Source of the DNA: Hyphomonadaceae bacterium BRH_c29
Lineage (GTDB): Bacteria > Pseudomonadota > Alphaproteobacteria > Caulobacterales > Hyphomonadaceae
Reading direction: 5' to 3'
DNA length: 64,000 bases
NCBI GenBank assembly: GCA_000961695.1
Contig: LADW01000023.1
Coordinates: 1-64,000, forward strand
Shown: one piece after another, positions 34,356-45,357 of the stretch
Numbering within the stretch: the stretch's first letter is position 1
Layout of the letters: every line of letters starts with the position of its first letter
Program-made: the position numbers and the translations under genes
The notes under the pieces: model-generated
Seen by the model: only the letters and a program-made list of their open reading frames with translations
What the model was told of the DNA's origin: nothing
The model's database searches: none

Positions 34356-35606
34356 CTATTTCGCCGTGCGAATCCGAGCCGCAATCAGCCCGCCCACGAT
34401 CGCCGAGAGACAACCTGCCCCAAACAGAACGGAATAGCCCGCTCCGTAATTACCGATAATCGCAAGCGCCAGAGCGGGTGCTATCGCTTGCGGAACGGCA
34501 TTTCCGATGTTGAGCACAGCAAGATCGCGGGCGGCATGCAAACGGGTTGGCAGCAATTCTGCGGCCAGGGCGACCTCAGCGGATGAGTAGAGGCCGACGC
34601 CGACGCCGTAGAGCAGTTGCCCCAGAACGAACCCGGTCAACGTGGGCTGAGCAGCCATCAATCCCATGCCGGCGGCGACGAAGAAGCCCGCCGCCACGAC
34701 AAAAAGCTTGCGCCTGCCGAACCGGTCTGTCACCGCGCCGATCAATACCGCCACCAGCAGGGAGAGGCTTGTCGATACAAGCAGCAGTCGCCCCGCTACC
34801 GTTTCGGCCGGCAAGCCGCTTCCGACATCTGCCAATTGGCGTGCGCGGATCAGGAACAGCAACAAGTAACTCTGGCATACCGAAAAAGCGATCTGCACGA
34901 AGAAGCGCGACCACCAGATCCGCCAGAAATCGCGCCAGCGATCCTCGGCCACTACGGCTTCGCTGACCTTCGCTTCGATCACGACTTTGCTGACTTCCTG
35001 GCGGCGAATATCGGAGCCGGCCCGCTCCTTCCAGAACAGCAACAGAGGCAGAATGCAGACGACCATCAGGCCGCCCGGCAGTGCGAGCCGCTGGCTCAGT
35101 GACAAGGTTGAAATCCCCATCAGAAACGCGCCGACGCCGAGCCCCAAAGGCGCGCCTACCGCAAGCAGGGCCGCGACAAGTCCTTTGCGCGCATCCGGAA
35201 CCTCATCCGGCAGCAACGCGATCAGTGACGGAAGCATGATGTTGAAAGCAGCCTGCAAAACGATGACTGCGCCGACCAGCTGCACACGCGTCGAGGCCGA
35301 CAGGACTAACGCATACGACGTGATCGTGAGCACACTGCCGGCCACAATCCACGGCTTTCGCCGTCCGATACGCGAACTTGTGAGGTCGCTGAGCCAGCCT
35401 GCGGCCAAGTTTACACTGCTGGCAACGAGCGCACCCAGCATGATGGTCCAGCTGAGCAGGTCCGAGCTTCCGCCAGGATCAATCTCTTGTGCCTTCATCG
35501 GAACAAGAATCGCCAGGATTGGCAGGCACCCCAAGAAGGCGCCAAAGTTCGCGATAGCGAACTGGAACGCGAACACAGGCCTGAACGAGAGGTCTCGAGG
35601 GTCCAT
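34356..35606 (-). CDS. MFS transporter
   Basis: The 416-residue protein has about 12 membrane segments and the MFS loops GWLSDLTSSRIGRRKPWIV and GAVTDRFGRRKLFVV. It probably carries a mono- or disaccharide from the GH3/GH30 digestion into the cytoplasm. It is divergent from the LacI regulator and reads toward the TonB receptor, 220 bases away. The ATG at 35606 is chosen because the longer frame adds 63 residues with no membrane character. Confidence 0.83.
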   Translation of the reverse strand: MDPRDLSFRPVFAFQFAIANFGAFLGCLPILAILVPMKAQEIDPGGSSDLLSWTIMLGALVASSVNLAAGWLSDLTSSRIGRRKPWIVAGSVLTITSYALVLSASTRVQLVGAVIVLQAAFNIMLPSLIALLPDEVPDARKGLVAALLAVGAPLGLGVGAFLMGISTLSLSQRLALPGGLMVVCILPLLLFWKERAGSDIRRQEVSKVVIEAKVSEAVVAEDRWRDFWRIWWSRFFVQIAFSVCQSYLLLFLIRARQLADVGSGLPAETVAGRLLLVSTSLSLLVAVLIGAVTDRFGRRKLFVVAAGFFVAAGMGLMAAQPTLTGFVLGQLLYGVGVGLYSSAEVALAAELLPTRLHAARDLAVLNIGNAVPQAIAPALALAIIGNYGAGYSVLFGAGCLSAIVGGLIAARIRTAK

Positions 35607-35850
35607 CGGATCCAAAAATAGCAAGTGGCATGATTGGCAACGGACACCCCGCCACCTTCTGGTTACAGCGCAACAGTTCAGAGCAAAAGCCCAAGCACCG
35701 GCCGCATTCCGATTGTTGCGCCTGCGAAGCGCCGCCATGCGTTTGAAGCTCGGACTGTCATTGCACGCTTCGGGGTATATTCGTATGTGCAACAATCAAT
35801 ACTATACCCTGTGTGTTCATGAACGACGGGCATCTGGACGGCTAGAATCC

Positions 35851-36903
35851 ATGACGAAAAAGCGCCCGACGATCGATGATGTTGCGTCACTTTCCGGTGT
35901 CGCGCGCGTGACTGTCTCCCGTGTTTTGAATGGTGGCGAAAACGTCCGCGCAGAAGTGCGCGAACGCGTCCTTAAAGCCGTCGAACAGCTCGATTACAGA
36001 GTCAACGTTCAGGCGCGGACCCTGGCGGGTGGCTCCAGCCAGCTCGTTACAATCGTCCACCCGGTGGATCAGGAAACAGAACCGAACTCCTATTGGGAAT
36101 CTGCATTGGAGCTGGGCGCTCTGAGAGCTTGCACTTCGCAGGGCCTGCAGCTGGTGACCCGGCGGATCGCAAGGCCCGATTGGGGTGAGCGTCGCTGGGT
36201 CACTGAATTGATTGATCAGGCTTTTGTCGAAGGGATCATATTGACCCCTCCATTTTCGGATGACCGGAATCTGTGCCAATTCATCGCAGACCGAGGCTGC
36301 GCCCTCGTGTGTATTGCGCCCGGGTCACCTAACAACAACGTCCCCGCCACAGTCGGAATTGATGACGAACGAGCAGGGTTCGAAATAGCGGATCACTTGC
36401 TCCAGCTTGGCCACCGGCACTTTGCGTTCATCGGCGGATTGATCGGTCACTCTGCGGCCGAGCAACGGTGGGACGGTGTGCTCCGCGCCATGAGAGAGGC
36501 CGGAATCCCCCCCTCGCAAATAGAATCCCTTCAGGGCGATTTCACATTCAAGTCAGGCGTTGACCTTGCGCGGGAAGCGCTTGCGAAAGCTCCGGGACCG
36601 ACCGCAATCATCTGCGCCAATGATGACATGGCCGTGGGCGCCCTGTTCGCTGCACACAAACTTGGAATCGAGATCCCGGAACACTTGTCGATTACCGGAT
36701 TCGACAACACACCTGTTTCTGCCCGGATCTGGCCACCTCTGACGACAATCCACCAGCCGATTCAGGAGATGGGCAGTCGCGCTGTCGAACTCATCGTCGA
36801 GCAACTCAAGCGACCAAACGGTCAGTTCTCACCGCATCATGAACGCCTCGACCACCTGCTGATCGAACGAGAATCGAGCGCGGCACCTGCTGGAGTCGTT
36901 TAG
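35851..36903 (+). CDS. LacI-family transcription regulator
   Basis: The 350-residue protein starts MTKKRPTIDDVASLSGVARV, the LacI helix-turn-helix, followed by a hinge helix. A periplasmic-binding-like sensor domain follows (AIICANDDMAVGALFAAHKL, LSITGFDNTPVSARIWPPLT). It should bind a sugar and release DNA. It is divergent from the MFS gene and near the perfect palindrome at 34211, so its likely targets are the receptor, the MFS gene and itself. A longer frame exists upstream but lacks coding character. Confidence 0.9.
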   Translation: MTKKRPTIDDVASLSGVARVTVSRVLNGGENVRAEVRERVLKAVEQLDYRVNVQARTLAGGSSQLVTIVHPVDQETEPNSYWESALELGALRACTSQGLQLVTRRIARPDWGERRWVTELIDQAFVEGIILTPPFSDDRNLCQFIADRGCALVCIAPGSPNNNVPATVGIDDERAGFEIADHLLQLGHRHFAFIGGLIGHSAAEQRWDGVLRAMREAGIPPSQIESLQGDFTFKSGVDLAREALAKAPGPTAIICANDDMAVGALFAAHKLGIEIPEHLSITGFDNTPVSARIWPPLTTIHQPIQEMGSRAVELIVEQLKRPNGQFSPHHERLDHLLIERESSAAPAGVV

Positions 36904-36938
36904 CCGGGCGGCCCCATCCGTGCCCGCCAGCGCTGAAT

Positions 36939-37640
36939 CTAGGGACAAAAAGGTGACACCGTTGCAGATTCCGATTCCAGAGCGCGATGGATTACGTCTC
37001 GCCAGATGTCGTACCCTCGCGCGTTCATGTGCAGTTGGTCACTGACATACACTTCGCGATCAACCATTCCGTCCTTCATCATCGGCTCTGCAATATCGAC
37101 GAAGGTCAGGTCGGCGCGCGACTCGGCCAGCGTTGCCATCTCTTGGTTCAGCGCCGCCTGCAGAGGGAACTCGTCCGCACGCGCAACCGATGGCTTGACC
37201 GAAATGAAATAGACGGGTGTGGCGCCGAGTGCGGAGTCCTTCATGTCCATGAACTTGCGAAACGTGCTTGCAACGTCTTCGACTGCCATGCCCGCATTCA
37301 GATCGTTTTCCCCCGCATAGAAAACGATACGCGAGGGATGATACCGGCCCACGACCTTATCGAAATAATGATTGATATCTGAAATCGTTGCGCCTCCGAA
37401 ACCCCGGCGGATGACGTACGCTTCCGGGAAATCATTCCTAAGCCGGAACCAGAAGCGGATACTTGAACTACCGACAAATAATGTGGCGCACGGCGCTGGC
37501 GGGAAGATCTCGTCCTCCATCGCAAATGCATGGATCTCGTCGGCAAAGGGCGCGGGCGACACCCCTTCCCCATTGGCGGGTGGCGGTGAACAGACTCCCA
37601 GGCCGAAAAATACCGACAGAACCAACATCGACCCCCGCAT
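36939..37640 (-). CDS. Secreted SGNH/GDSL hydrolase
   Basis: The 233-residue protein has a signal peptide (MLVLSVFFGLGVC), the nucleophile motif TLFVGSSSIRFW, an FYAGENDLNAG block with the Asn, and SDQLHMNARGYDIW with the Asp/His pair. SGNH enzymes of this kind remove acetyl or other acyl groups, often from polysaccharides. The ATG at 37640 lies 9 bases after GGGAG. It converges on the LacI gene. Deacylation of the incoming glycan is the likely role. Confidence 0.85.
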   Translation of the reverse strand: MRGSMLVLSVFFGLGVCSPPPANGEGVSPAPFADEIHAFAMEDEIFPPAPCATLFVGSSSIRFWFRLRNDFPEAYVIRRGFGGATISDINHYFDKVVGRYHPSRIVFYAGENDLNAGMAVEDVASTFRKFMDMKDSALGATPVYFISVKPSVARADEFPLQAALNQEMATLAESRADLTFVDIAEPMMKDGMVDREVYVSDQLHMNARGYDIWRDVIHRALESESATVSPFCP

Positions 37641-38290
37641 TCCAATACGCTCCCTTTTCACCATGTTACAGAATGCCCTGCGCTGCTTCATCCTGCCAAT
37701 CAGGCATCAGCGTCGGTCGATCCAACTTGAAGCGCAATCTTCGTCGTAGGGCTACCTGCAAAGTGACTTGCCGTGAAATTGACCATCCCGCTCAACCCAT
37801 GTCCGCATTCTTCTGTGACGTATCCACCAGTCCTGACAATGAGACCCCACGCCTTCGATCATCGGAAACCGTGGGACGATCCGATTGCAGAGCGGCGCTT
37901 TGGCTGCGTTTGCAGCAGGCAACAATCTGACACGGAAATACAGCTTGCTCCAAAAAGCTGCCCCCTGTCCTGCGAATTGCGCAGGTATTGACAACGTTGT
38001 TATTTCGATCCACAGACCATCGCCATGAAAGATGCACAGCTTCTGCCGTTGGTTTCCCTTCTCTGATGACTGGGCATGTGCACATCGCCGGGACCGCTGA
38101 GCTGAATGAACATTCGGGCATCCTGACGCGGGCCGCTGCTGTTGGCGCTTATGGCATTCCGCGCTGGATCCAGGCAAAGCGATCAAAGAAAACCACGTGC
38201 CGGAATGCGCCTTTTGCTTGCAAAATGGAGACGACTGCAGCTTGCAAAAACTGATCTGTATAGGGATTTTTTGGCCTCTGGCAAAAACGA

Positions 38291-38345
38291 CCGCTTAAGC
38301 GGCGCCGGCCGATCTATTCCGACGACGGACAATACCGTCTCGGAA
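38291..38345. promoter_or_regulatory. Two palindromes upstream of the SSS transporter
   Basis: CCGCTTAAGCGG (38291-38302) is a perfect 12-bp palindrome. After it, TTCCGACGACGG and CCGTCTCGGAA (38317-38345) form an imperfect inverted repeat. Both lie within 85 bases of the transporter start. Neither matches the GntR or LacI sites, so another regulator may act here. The rest of 37641-38290 shows no gene. Confidence 0.45.
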
Positions 38346-38373
38346 CATTCAAACATGTCGGGGAGGAAACGAT

Positions 38374-39963
38374 ATGACACTAGAGCCTGTAGACCTTATC
38401 ATAGTTGCCGTTTATGCTGTTGCGTTGTTCGCAATTGCCGTACTCGTCTCGCGTGAGCCTGCGGGCCACCAAAAGGATACCGAGGACTACTTCCTCGCGG
38501 GCAAAGCTCTTCCCTGGTGGGCAATTGGCGCCTCACTGATTGCCGCAAACATCTCCGCCGAACAGATCATCGGGCAGTCTGGCCAGGGCCTGGTGGTTGG
38601 GCTCGCGATCGCAGCCTATGAATGGCAGGCCGCGATTGTCCTGCTCATTGTCGCTAAATTCTTTCTGCCGATTTTCCTGGAACGGCAGATCTTCACGATG
38701 CCACAGTTTCTCGAAACCCGCTTCGGTGGCGAGATCAAATCCATCATGGCCGTATTCTGGATCGTTCTCTATACGGCCGTAAACCTGACCTCAATTCTCT
38801 GGCTCGGTGGATTGGCCATCAGCACCGTGACAGGCTGGAGCGCGTTGCCAGCCATGGCCTCGCTTGCGGCATTCGCCGTTCTCTATTCGGTCTATGGCGG
38901 CCTGAAAGCCGTCGCCCTGACGGACGTCATTCAGGTTGTCATCCTGATCCTCGGCGGCTTCGCCATTCTCTGGATTTCTCTTGGTCTGGTTGGCGGACAG
39001 GCAGGACCGATCGCTGGATTTTCCATTTTGATGAACGAGCTTCCCGGCCACTTCAAGATGATCCTCAACGACCAACACCCATCCTATGGCGATCTTCCGG
39101 GGATCTGGACGCTCCTCGGCGGCCTGTGGGTGCTTCATTTCTCCTATTGGGGATTCAATCAGTACATCATTCAGCGCGCCCTCGGCGCTGAAAGTCTGGC
39201 AGAAGCCCAGAAAGGCCTGGCATTCGCCGCGTTTCTCAAGCTCCTGATACCTGTGATCGTGGTCATTCCCGGAATCGCGGCTCTGTGGCTTGCACAGCAT
39301 GGGTCCCTCGATCTTGAAGCCCTCACCGGAAAGCCTGACAGCACCTATGGTGCGCTGATGACACTCGTTCCGGGCGGCTTGCGTGGTCTCGTTTTCGCCG
39401 CGCTGGTCGCCGCGATCGTTTCCTCGCTGGCCTCGATGATGAACTCGATTTCGACCATCTTCACGATGGACATTTATCGCGACTACATTGCGAAGAACCA
39501 GACGGAAAACCATTACGTTCTCGTCGGCCGGCTTGCCGCGCTCGTGGCCATGCTGGTTGCGCTCGTGCTTGCCAAGCCATTCCTTGGCGGCATGGAAAGC
39601 GCATTCCAGACGATCCAGGAGTATACGGGCTTCATCGCGCCAGGCGTCGTCGCCGTTTTCCTTCTGGGCTTCTTCTGGAAACGCGCGAACATGCAGGGTG
39701 CAATCGCGCTTCTCATCAGCTCAATCCTGCTGAACCTTTTCGCGAAGATCGGATTGCCGGATGTACCTTTCGTTCTCAGGATCTGGGGCGTGTTTCTTGT
39801 GTGCCTGGCCGTTGGCGTCCTTGTATCACTCGTGACGCCGAAACCTGCCGAAAATCAACCGGTCGATCTCACGGGCATAGAATTCCGCACACACGCAGGT
39901 TTCAACATCGCTGCTGTTACCATTGGCATTGTGCTGGTGCTGATCTACGCCGCCTTTTGGTGA
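38374..39963 (+). CDS. Sodium:solute symporter (SSS/SGLT family)
   Basis: The 529-residue protein has about 14 membrane segments. Family features include YFLAGKALPWWAIGASLIAA, then NISAEQIIGQSGQG and VYGGLKAVALTDVIQVVIL, as in SGLT-type sugar symporters. It should bring a monosaccharide in with Na+. The ATG at 38374 follows GGGAGGA. The GH2 gene follows on the same strand after 242 bases, so co-expression is possible but not certain. Confidence 0.9.
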   Translation: MTLEPVDLIIVAVYAVALFAIAVLVSREPAGHQKDTEDYFLAGKALPWWAIGASLIAANISAEQIIGQSGQGLVVGLAIAAYEWQAAIVLLIVAKFFLPIFLERQIFTMPQFLETRFGGEIKSIMAVFWIVLYTAVNLTSILWLGGLAISTVTGWSALPAMASLAAFAVLYSVYGGLKAVALTDVIQVVILILGGFAILWISLGLVGGQAGPIAGFSILMNELPGHFKMILNDQHPSYGDLPGIWTLLGGLWVLHFSYWGFNQYIIQRALGAESLAEAQKGLAFAAFLKLLIPVIVVIPGIAALWLAQHGSLDLEALTGKPDSTYGALMTLVPGGLRGLVFAALVAAIVSSLASMMNSISTIFTMDIYRDYIAKNQTENHYVLVGRLAALVAMLVALVLAKPFLGGMESAFQTIQEYTGFIAPGVVAVFLLGFFWKRANMQGAIALLISSILLNLFAKIGLPDVPFVLRIWGVFLVCLAVGVLVSLVTPKPAENQPVDLTGIEFRTHAGFNIAAVTIGIVLVLIYAAFW

Positions 39964-40205
39964 TCGAGTCGAATCGTTTGCACCCCAGGAAGATCAGCAT
40001 CGCACTCCGTGATTCATGGCGCCCCAATTCATCACTACGACGATCCAATGCGACAACTTCTAATCGCTCTGCATACTGACGGGTTTTGCCTACCCAGGCT
40101 GATTCAGTACTCGTCATTGGTCATGTGGATTGCACCGAAGCATTCGCATCCTGTTTTCGTAAGCGTTTCTTAGCCTGGTCACCTTTCAATGTTTCGAGGG
40201 GTTAG

Positions 40206-42092
40206 ATGATGTGTTCGTCAATCAAGGCCGTGGCCGCTTTAGCGATGCTCTCCGTCTGGCCACTCGCAGCACAAGCTGAATCATCCAGAATCAACAATTC
40301 TCCTGACTATGTCATGATGAATCCATCGAGCCGTACAGGACTTGACCTGTCCGGATCCTGGGCCTGGTCGATCGACCCCTATCGTGACGGCCTATCTGGA
40401 TTCCACGGCGGCGAGGCGGGCATTGGTCACCGACGCTTTGATCCGGTCGATGTCGAAGCCGCAACGCGTGACGATCCGGCGGCACTGTTCGAATACGATA
40501 TGCGCAACGCGGAAAGAACCACCCTTCCCGGATCGTGGAACACCGAAGCCGATAGTCTCCGCCACTACAATGGTCTCATGTGGTATACGCGCAACTTTTC
40601 ACATCAAACACGCAACGAGAGCCGGTATTTTATCCGCATAGAGGCCGCAAACTACACGTCTCGCCTGTACTTGAATGGCGCGTTCATAGGATCGCACGAG
40701 GGTGGTTTCACGCCGGCGACTTATGAAGTCACACAGCAAATTCTGAATGGCAGCAACGACATCACGATTGGCGTCGATTCTGCGCGCACACCGCTCAGTG
40801 TACCGCCTCCGGTGACCGATTGGGAGACCTATGGCGGCATCACGCGCGAGGTTCGCCTTATCGAAGTGCCCCAAACTTTCATTGATGATGCCTGGGTGCG
40901 GCTGACAAGGGATGGCCGAGTCGCCGCTACGGTCCAATTGAATGGTATCGATGGCTCGGGACAATCCGTATACGTGAAGATTCCGGAACTGGAGCTTACA
41001 CTGACCGGAAAGACTGACGTGAACGGTGTGTTTGATACCACTGCTGTGGTGCCAAAAGATCTTGTCCGCTGGTCTCCAGAAAACCCCAAGCTCTATCCTG
41101 TCATCGTTACCGCCGGCCACGACACATTGAACGAACGTATCGGATTTCGCACAATTGAGGTGAATGGGCTTGATATCCTGCTGAACGGGGAACCAATCTT
41201 TCTGCGCGGCATCAGCATGCACGAAGAGGAACTCGGCATCGCCCCGGCCAGGGTCATGTCAGAAGCCTCCGCCCGCGCGCTTCTTACGGAAATCAAAGAA
41301 GGGCTCAACGGCAATTTTGTACGCCTCGCGCATTATCCTCATTCGGAATCGACATTACGTCTCGCCGACGAAATCGGCCTGCTGGTCTGGAGCGAGGTGC
41401 CCGTCTACTGGTTGATCGAATGGGAGAACGAAGCGACATTGCACACCGCAAGTTCCATGCTCGCCGAAAGCATCCACCGCGACCGAAACCGCGCCTCAAT
41501 CATTCTCTGGAGCGTTGCAAACGAGACACCTGTTTCCGCCGCGAGAAACCGCTTCCTGAAAACTCTGATCTCCGACGCTCGCAGGCTCGATGGAACACGC
41601 CTCGTGACGGCAGCCCTGTTGACCTCTCAGTCCGAAAGCGATGGTATCGTCGAGGTACACATCGATGACCCCCTTGCTGAGTGGCTCGATGTCATGTCGG
41701 TGAACACCTACAATGGTTGGTATGGTGACATGCCGCTCGCGAATGTGCATGCACTTCGGTGGACGAACGAACACGGCAAGCCCCTTCTATTTTCGGAATT
41801 TGGTGCCGGTGCGCTTGCCGGTTTCCACGATCCTAGCATGAAGCGGAAATTCTCAGAGGACTATCAAGCAGAATACTATCGGCAAACGCTGGCTATGGCA
41901 GAGCAGATTCCGTCCCTGCGCGGCATGTCTCCCTGGATCCTCAAAGATTTCCAGTCACCCCGGCGTCAGCACCCAGTCTATCAGAACGGTTGGAACCGCA
42001 AGGGGCTCATCAGCGAAACAGGCCGACGCAAGGAGGCCTTTTACATACTTGCACATCACTATGCGGAACTGGAATCACACGTTCCCCCGTGA
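40206..42092 (+). CDS. GH2-family beta-glycosidase, beta-glucuronidase/galactosidase-like
   Basis: The 628-residue protein has a signal peptide (ALAMLSVWPLAAQAES), the GH2 jelly-roll domain (LPGSWNTEAD, RLYLNGAFIGSHEGGFTPAT), an Ig-like domain and a TIM barrel. The barrel holds IILWSVANETPV (acid/base Glu) and PLLFSEFGAGAL (nucleophile Glu). It is predicted to work in the periplasm on beta-glucuronides or beta-galactosides; the length is typical of beta-glucuronidases. Glucuronidase activity would fit an ulvan-like glycan, but this is inference. Confidence 0.88.
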   Translation: MMCSSIKAVAALAMLSVWPLAAQAESSRINNSPDYVMMNPSSRTGLDLSGSWAWSIDPYRDGLSGFHGGEAGIGHRRFDPVDVEAATRDDPAALFEYDMRNAERTTLPGSWNTEADSLRHYNGLMWYTRNFSHQTRNESRYFIRIEAANYTSRLYLNGAFIGSHEGGFTPATYEVTQQILNGSNDITIGVDSARTPLSVPPPVTDWETYGGITREVRLIEVPQTFIDDAWVRLTRDGRVAATVQLNGIDGSGQSVYVKIPELELTLTGKTDVNGVFDTTAVVPKDLVRWSPENPKLYPVIVTAGHDTLNERIGFRTIEVNGLDILLNGEPIFLRGISMHEEELGIAPARVMSEASARALLTEIKEGLNGNFVRLAHYPHSESTLRLADEIGLLVWSEVPVYWLIEWENEATLHTASSMLAESIHRDRNRASIILWSVANETPVSAARNRFLKTLISDARRLDGTRLVTAALLTSQSESDGIVEVHIDDPLAEWLDVMSVNTYNGWYGDMPLANVHALRWTNEHGKPLLFSEFGAGALAGFHDPSMKRKFSEDYQAEYYRQTLAMAEQIPSLRGMSPWILKDFQSPRRQHPVYQNGWNRKGLISETGRRKEAFYILAHHYAELESHVPP

Positions 42093-42396
42093 GGTCCGAG
42101 CTGCTATTTGCCGTTCGAGCTCTCGGAACAGGATCTTGGCCGCTTCGTCGTTCGCCCCAAACCGAGGACTATGAATTGAAAATGACTGCCGAATGTATTT
42201 CCTATCGAATTCGACCCGCAACTCGATTCTGGAGCTGCCATATTTATCCTATATGGCTCATATCAAGGTGTCCGGTCGCTCGACCCATTGCCGATGCCAG
42301 TCACTCACTGGGGGAATGAGGTGCCGCAGGATGGCGGATCGCCGTGGGATGCGATGCTGCGCCACCCGGACACAAATCTCAACGTCGGGAATTGAA

Positions 42397-44305
42397 ATGC
42401 TTGGACTGCGAACATGGGTAGGCGCGCTTGTGTTGCAGTTCGGGCTTGCCTGTGCAGCCTATGCTGGGCCACTGAAAGTGGCAGCCCCATTTTCCGATGG
42501 TGCTGTCCTCCAACGCGAAACGACGGTGCCGATCTGGGGCAGTGCCGAACCCGGCGAAAAGGTGACTGTTAGTCTTGATGAGATCAAGCGGGAGACCGAT
42601 GCTGACAGCAAGGGAAACTGGCGTGTTGAACTGCCTAGCGGCCGCGCGCGGCTATCGACAAGTCTGACCGTCGCTGGCTTGCGCGGGGGAAAAATCTCTC
42701 TGAGCAACATTGCAATCGGCGACGTCTGGCTTTGTTCGGGTCAATCAAATATGGAGTTCGAGGCGTCCCGGCAGAGTAACGGTCCTGACATTGTTGCGCG
42801 GAGCGAAGATACTGGCTTGCGCCTGTTTCTGGTGCCGCGCCAACGCAGCCGGGAGCCGTCTCGGGACTTTGCTGGAGCGACCGAGTGGCAGATCGCCAAG
42901 CCGCAAAGCGTTGCCGGCTTTTCTGGAGTCTGCCATGCGATGGGACAATCGCTGCGGACCCGAAGTCCGCATGTGCCGGTTGGGTTGATCTCAGCTGCCT
43001 GGGGCGGATCTCGGATCGAAGACTGGCTGAGCGAAGCAGGTTTGCGGCGCCTCGGGGGCTATGAAACCGAACTTGCCGCACTGACTGCCTACGCGTTGGA
43101 CCCAGCCGCGGCGGAACGAGGCTTTGCGGAGCAGCAAGAGGCATGGCTGGCGTCGTTGGCAATTCGGGCTCCGGACAGTCCACCCGTTCCGGTCGGTTCA
43201 CTTCGCGGTGGCTGGGAGGAATGGGGCCTCCCTACGCTGACCAAGTTCGACGGGGCTGGCGCCTATCGGTTCGGGTTCAATGTCGATGCTGCCACCGCGC
43301 GGCGCGCACGGGCGCTGGTACTTGGCCGGATTGACGATATTGATCTGACCACGCTCAATGACCGAGTAGTTGGCAAAACTGCTGGCTGGGACACTCCTCG
43401 CCGCTATCCGGTGGCGCCAGATCTTTTGCGACAGGGCCGCAATGTGCTCGAAGTTCTGGTCGTCGATACCGGTGGTGGAGGCGGATTTTACGGTGCTAAG
43501 CCGCGTGGGCTTGAGCTTGATGACGGATCAATCATCCCCTTTGATGACACTGCAACATTCACTCAGCTGGCACCGTTGGCGGCGATCCAGCCTGTACCGG
43601 TCGCGCCGTGGAGAGGCGGCGGGGGACTGGCAACGCTCGATCGTGGCATGATCGTGCCGCTCGGCGAATATCGCGTCAAAGGCTTCGCCTGGTATCAAGG
43701 GGAAAGCAATGTCCCGCGCGCTTCTCGCTATGGCGGACAACTCGAAGCCCTCGTTGCCGATTGGCGCGCGAGGATGGGCGGGAATGAGTTCTTGATCGTC
43801 CAGTTGGCGGCATTCGGACCCTACGCGTCTGCACCTTACCCGTCGGACTGGGCGGCTTTGCGCGAAGCCCAGCGGCAAGTGGCGCTTCGCGATCCCGCCG
43901 TGCGGCTAATCCCGACCATGGATATCGGCGATCCATACGATATTCATCCGGCAAACAAGCGCGAAGTCGGCAGGCGCCTCGCACTTGCTAGTTTGGTGGC
44001 AGGAGCCAACCGGGAGATCGTCCTGGCTCGATCCGGTGACGTTTTGAAAGTTTTTATTGCCGACTTCTTATCGATTGGTTGGTGGGAGCCGAACGCCGAT
44101 CGGCTTTGAACTTTGCGATTTTTCGGATCATTGCCGGTTCGTTGACGCCCGGCCGACGGCTCCAAATCAGGTCGAGTTGGATGTTGCCGCGAATGACTTC
44201 AAACTGCGCTATTTGTGGGCGGACAGTGCGCTGACGACCTTGTTCGATCTCGATGGCGTACCATTGGCCCCTTTCGAACTGGCAATTCCAAAAAACCCAT
44301 ACTGA
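42397..44305 (+). pseudogene. Sialate O-acetylesterase-like gene with C-terminal frameshift
   Basis: From ATG 42397 a signal peptide and SGNH esterase domain are read: DVWLCSGQSNMEFEA (nucleophile Ser), GFAWYQGESNVPRA, and DIGDPYDIHPANKREVG (Asp/His). The frame stops at 44109. The expected C-terminal beta domain continues in another frame, around 44090-44305 (TPIGFELCDFSDHCRFVDAR, LRYLWADSALTTLFDLDGVP). Between them only about 18 codons remain where relatives have more, so a small deletion shifted the frame near 44040-44090. All catalytic residues precede it, so partial activity is possible. Confidence 0.8.
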
Positions 44306-44493
44306 ATGGTCGGCCAAAATTGGCCTCCCCCTATGCCGGCAATTGATGCGAAAGTCCCAAGGCGGCAGTCGGACACCCGCGTCAGGCCAAAAATCCACTT
44401 TTCCAGAGAGATACTTACACCGCGCGGCCTGAGCTGACACACTGCTTGGCTGCCCCAATTTCCATCACTCAGGTGGACATGACCCCTGCGGGC

Positions 44494-45348
44494 TTACTGA
44501 GCGACTGCGCGGACCGTTTTCTGGCGTTGCCTGCCGAGTCCCGAAATGGTGAGCTCCATGACGTCTCCTTCGCGGAGATAGAAAGGCGGCTTCTGGCCAA
44601 GACCGACGCCGGGCGGCGTGCCGGTTGAAATGATATCGCCGGGATCAAGGGTCATGAACCGGCTGATATAGCTGACAAGTTCCACCACAGGGAAAATCAT
44701 AGTCTCAGAACAGCCGTTCTGGAGGCGCACTCCGTTCAGATCCAGGCTCATGGCCAAGGTTTGCGGATCTTCGATCTCGTCTGAAGTCACCAGCCAAGGC
44801 CCGACGGGTGCGAATGTGTCAGATGACTTCCCTTTCATCCATTGCCCCCCGCGCTCAAGCTGCCATTCACGTTCTGAGAGATCGTTCAAGATTGCATAGC
44901 CAGCAATATGTTTCATCGACTGGGAAGCATCGATATTGCGCGCGCGATCTCCTATGATGATCGCGAGCTCGATTTCCCAGTCTACTGCCTCTGCGCCGTG
45001 CGGCAGAACAACGTCATCGTTTGGCCCGCACAGAGCACTTGTTGCCTTCATGAAGAGAATTGGCTCGTCAGGCTCTTCCATACCGGACTCGGCGGCGTGG
45101 TCTGAGTAATTGAGTCCTACACAGATGATCTTCCCGACCCGCCCGACAGGAACGCCAAGCCGGATGCCATCGGGCACCAATGGGAGCGATGCGGGATCAA
45201 TCGAACTAAGGCGCTCCAACCCTGCACGCGTCAGCACATCCCCTTCGAGGTCAGAAACGAATTCCGACAGGTCGCGGACTCTGCCGTCCTGGTCGAGAAT
45301 ACCGGGGCGTTCCCCACCTGCCAGCCCAAAGCGAACCAGTTTCATCAT
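44494..45348 (-). CDS. FAH-family hydrolase, 2,4-diketo-3-deoxy-L-rhamnonate/fuconate type
   Basis: The 284-residue protein has the FAH fold with PVGRVGKIICVGLNYSDHA, EPILFMKATSAL, and VDWEIELAIIIG with the metal-binding acids; it ends ISTGTPPGVGLGQKPP. Close relatives split 2,4-diketo-3-deoxy sugar acids into pyruvate and L-lactate. Its neighbours in the same direction are the SDR and L-rhamnonate dehydratase, and an L-lactate dehydrogenase lies nearby, which supports this exact step. Confidence 0.88.
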   Translation of the reverse strand: MMKLVRFGLAGGERPGILDQDGRVRDLSEFVSDLEGDVLTRAGLERLSSIDPASLPLVPDGIRLGVPVGRVGKIICVGLNYSDHAAESGMEEPDEPILFMKATSALCGPNDDVVLPHGAEAVDWEIELAIIIGDRARNIDASQSMKHIAGYAILNDLSEREWQLERGGQWMKGKSSDTFAPVGPWLVTSDEIEDPQTLAMSLDLNGVRLQNGCSETMIFPVVELVSYISRFMTLDPGDIISTGTPPGVGLGQKPPFYLREGDVMELTISGLGRQRQKTVRAVAQ

Positions 45349-45357
45349 TCTTCCTTT

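Noticed and set aside
37752-38186. 144-codon minus-strand frame in the gap before the SSS transporter
   Set aside because: No ribosome site and composition like noncoding DNA (many Arg, Cys, His, Gln); nothing recognisable in either strand.
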